From: Archangium lipolyticum
Lineage (GTDB): Bacteria > Myxococcota > Myxococcia > Myxococcales > Myxococcaceae
Assembly: GCF_024623785.1 (NCBI RefSeq)
Contig: NZ_JANKBZ010000004.1
Span: forward strand, 124,001-188,000
Reading direction: 5' to 3'
Length of the DNA: 64,000 nucleotides
Position 1 is the first letter of the stretch. Every line of letters begins with the position of its first letter. Below, piece by piece: positions 62,644 to 64,000 of this stretch. Both the position numbers and the translations under genes were made by a program. The notes under the pieces are model-generated. The model made no database searches, had not been told where the DNA came from, and saw only the letters and a list, made by a program, of their open reading frames with translations.

Positions 62644-63330
62644 TCAATCGGCGTTGATGCGAAGGTTCTGGGGGTCCAGCAATGTGATGACCCCCCCTTC
62701 GTAGGACAGCAGCCCCTCGCGCACGTAGAAGCGCAACCACCGGTTGGTGCTCTCACGGGTGAGTCCGCACAGGTTGGCGAGCTCGCCCTGGGTGAGGCGG
62801 GAAGCGATGGCCACCCCCTCCCCCTCCGTGCCCGACTGTCCCTGGGACTGGGCCAGATCCAACAAGACGCGCGCCAGCCGGGCCCGTGCGTCCAGGAAGT
62901 TGGCGTCGTGCACCACCCGGGTGACCCGCCGCACCATCCGGCTCAGCTCGGCGAGCAGGGCCGGCACCACCTGGGGCCGCTCCTCCAGGAAGCGCTGGAA
63001 CTCCTCCCGGCGCAGGCTCAACAGCGAGGTCTCCTCGCGAGCCACCGCGTCCGTCGAGCGCGGCTCGCTGTCCAACAATGCCAGCTCTCCAAAGGAGTCC
63101 CCCCGCCGCAGGAGCGCCAGGGTGACCTCCTTGCCATCGGCGGAGCTGAGGCGGATGGTCACCTCGCCCTTGCGGATGATGAAGAGGTCCGTTCCCACGT
63201 CGCCCTGGTGGAAGACGATCTCCCCCCGGTCGTAGTTCCGCGGTTGAAGACGTGAGGAGAGTCGCTCCAGGTCATCGGACCCGAGAGACGCAAAGAGGGG
63301 TACCCGAGAGAGGAGCTCCGAATAGGACAT
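62644..63330 (-). CDS. Crp/Fnr family transcription regulator
   Basis: A 228-residue regulator with an N-terminal cyclic-nucleotide-binding fold (FASLGSDDLERLSSRL, HQGDVGTDLFIIRKGEVTI, GDSFGELALLDSEPRST) and a C-terminal winged helix TQGELANLCGLTRESTNRWL. GELALL..PRST matches the nucleotide pocket; no Fe-S Cys cluster is seen, so it is Crp-like, not an oxygen sensor. It is divergent from a TPR protein across about 300 bp, a gap with no gene that should contain both promoters. Confidence 0.88.
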   Translation of the reverse strand: MSYSELLSRVPLFASLGSDDLERLSSRLQPRNYDRGEIVFHQGDVGTDLFIIRKGEVTIRLSSADGKEVTLALLRRGDSFGELALLDSEPRSTDAVAREETSLLSLRREEFQRFLEERPQVVPALLAELSRMVRRVTRVVHDANFLDARARLARVLLDLAQSQGQSGTEGEGVAIASRLTQGELANLCGLTRESTNRWLRFYVREGLLSYEGGVITLLDPQNLRINAD

Positions 63331-63632
63331 GGCTCGCGGCTTTCATGGTGGGAAACATCCCCACCGTTGCTCATTCTGCCCGGAGCAACGGCTCCCCACC
63401 AGGGAGGAGCCGCCCGCTCGTCGTGGCAACAACGATAGGACAGACATCACCACACGGAAACCCCCGGGCCTCCGAGCAGTCGAGCATGCCCGTGAGGGCG
63501 GGCATGTGACCCACTCCACACCGGACGTGTCAGACGCATCACAGCCTCGGGAGAAGCGTCATGCGAAAACCGGAATGAAAGCGGACGGAGAGACACATGC
63601 CCCCTCCGGAAGGTCCGCGCGAAAGGGATGCC

Positions 63633-64000
63633 ATGCTCGAGACGCTTCGTGAACACAAGGACAGGGCCGCTCAATTCTTCGCCAGTGGAAAGCTCGAGGA
63701 GGCACTCGCCGAGTACCAGGTCGTGGTGGAGGCGACTCCGGGAGAGCTGAGCGGCCGTCAGAAGGTGGCCGAGCTGCTCCAACGGCTGGGACGCAAGCAG
63801 GAAGCCATCGCGACGTACGAGGAGGTGGCCACCGCCTGGGCCCGGCAGGGCTGGCTGCTGCGCGCCATCGCGATGTGCAAGGTCATCCTCCAGCTCGAGC
63901 CGGGCCACGGCCGCACGCAGCGGATGCTCGCGGACCTCTACGCGCGGCGCATGGCGCCCCCACCGCGGCTGACGCCCACGCCGAAGCCGGCGGCGCCCCG
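63633..64000 (+). CDS. TPR protein, C-terminus cut by window edge
   Basis: The first 122 residues of a TPR-containing protein. Helix pairs AAQFFASGKLEEALAEYQVVVEATP, KVAELLQRLGRKQEAIATYEEVATAW and LLRAIAMCKVILQLEPGHGRTQRMLADLYARR form about three TPR units, followed by a proline-rich linker PPPRLTPTPKPAAPR. Myxobacterial proteins of this start often carry a cyclic-nucleotide or other sensor domain after the linker, which would fit its divergent Crp neighbour; the rest is outside the window. ATG 63633 is chosen; ATG 63628 is out of frame. Confidence 0.7.
   Translation, partial: MLETLREHKDRAAQFFASGKLEEALAEYQVVVEATPGELSGRQKVAELLQRLGRKQEAIATYEEVATAWARQGWLLRAIAMCKVILQLEPGHGRTQRMLADLYARRMAPPPRLTPTPKPAAP

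Overview
The window is high-GC DNA (about 70% G+C by eye over most of it) with the character of a myxobacterial chromosome, most likely suborder Cystobacterineae (Archangium/Cystobacter/Myxococcus relatives). That is an inference from the gene content: many lipoproteins, an SMI1-acidic-H1-like lysine-rich protein, a bacteriophytochrome, a terpene synthase, an RCC1 lipoprotein and a Crp/TPR gene pair. No rRNA, intact tRNA, CRISPR array or prophage was seen.

Layout. 0-9 kb: end of an M23 peptidase, amidohydrolase lipoprotein, TfoX-N and HIT proteins, a MEDS histidine kinase divergent from a bacteriophytochrome kinase, and a fatty acyl-CoA ligase. 9-16 kb (minus strand): cytochrome bd oxidase cydAB, a DUF3618/holin-superfamily membrane pair, an ADP-ribosylglycohydrolase, and a compact nitric-oxide operon (truncated haemoglobin, 2Fe-2S flavoreductase, NsrR, redoxin-like protein) behind two near-consensus NsrR operators. 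16-20 kb: atpG-atpD-(secreted unknown)-atpC with a clear sigma70-type promoter. 20-33 kb: response regulator, SanA-like protein, AI-2E exporter, a polyampholyte SMI1 protein, thioredoxin, class I terpene synthase, M3 peptidase, a TrpF-like enzyme flanked by inverted palindromic repeats, a CDP-alcohol phosphatidyltransferase and gpmA.

33.8-48 kb is the accessory part. It starts at a tRNA 3'-end fragment with its terminator and carries an A+T-richer pocket, VOC and NmrA-like proteins, a three-copy inverted-repeat array, and a DAHP synthase with a phenylalanine leader-peptide attenuator. It continues with paired bPH2 membrane proteins, a tmRNA-like 3'-end fragment, an RCC1 lipoprotein with exactly 21 repeats, transposase debris and an apparently complete 877-bp IS5-family element. 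48-64 kb: class D beta-lactamase, lectin/FN3/sugar-dehydrogenase lipoprotein, glutaminase, alpha/beta hydrolase, a one-domain voltage-gated cation channel, a ferritin-like diiron protein, a TetR-SDR pair with its own operator, DUF6624 lipoprotein, OPT transporter plus two Nudix hydrolases, a degenerate GT51 transglycosylase, a Crp/Fnr regulator and a TPR protein cut by the window end.

The clearest functional units are the NO-detoxification operon with its operators, the attenuated aroG, the ATP synthase cluster and cydAB. Function assignments rest on motifs read by eye; no database search was run.
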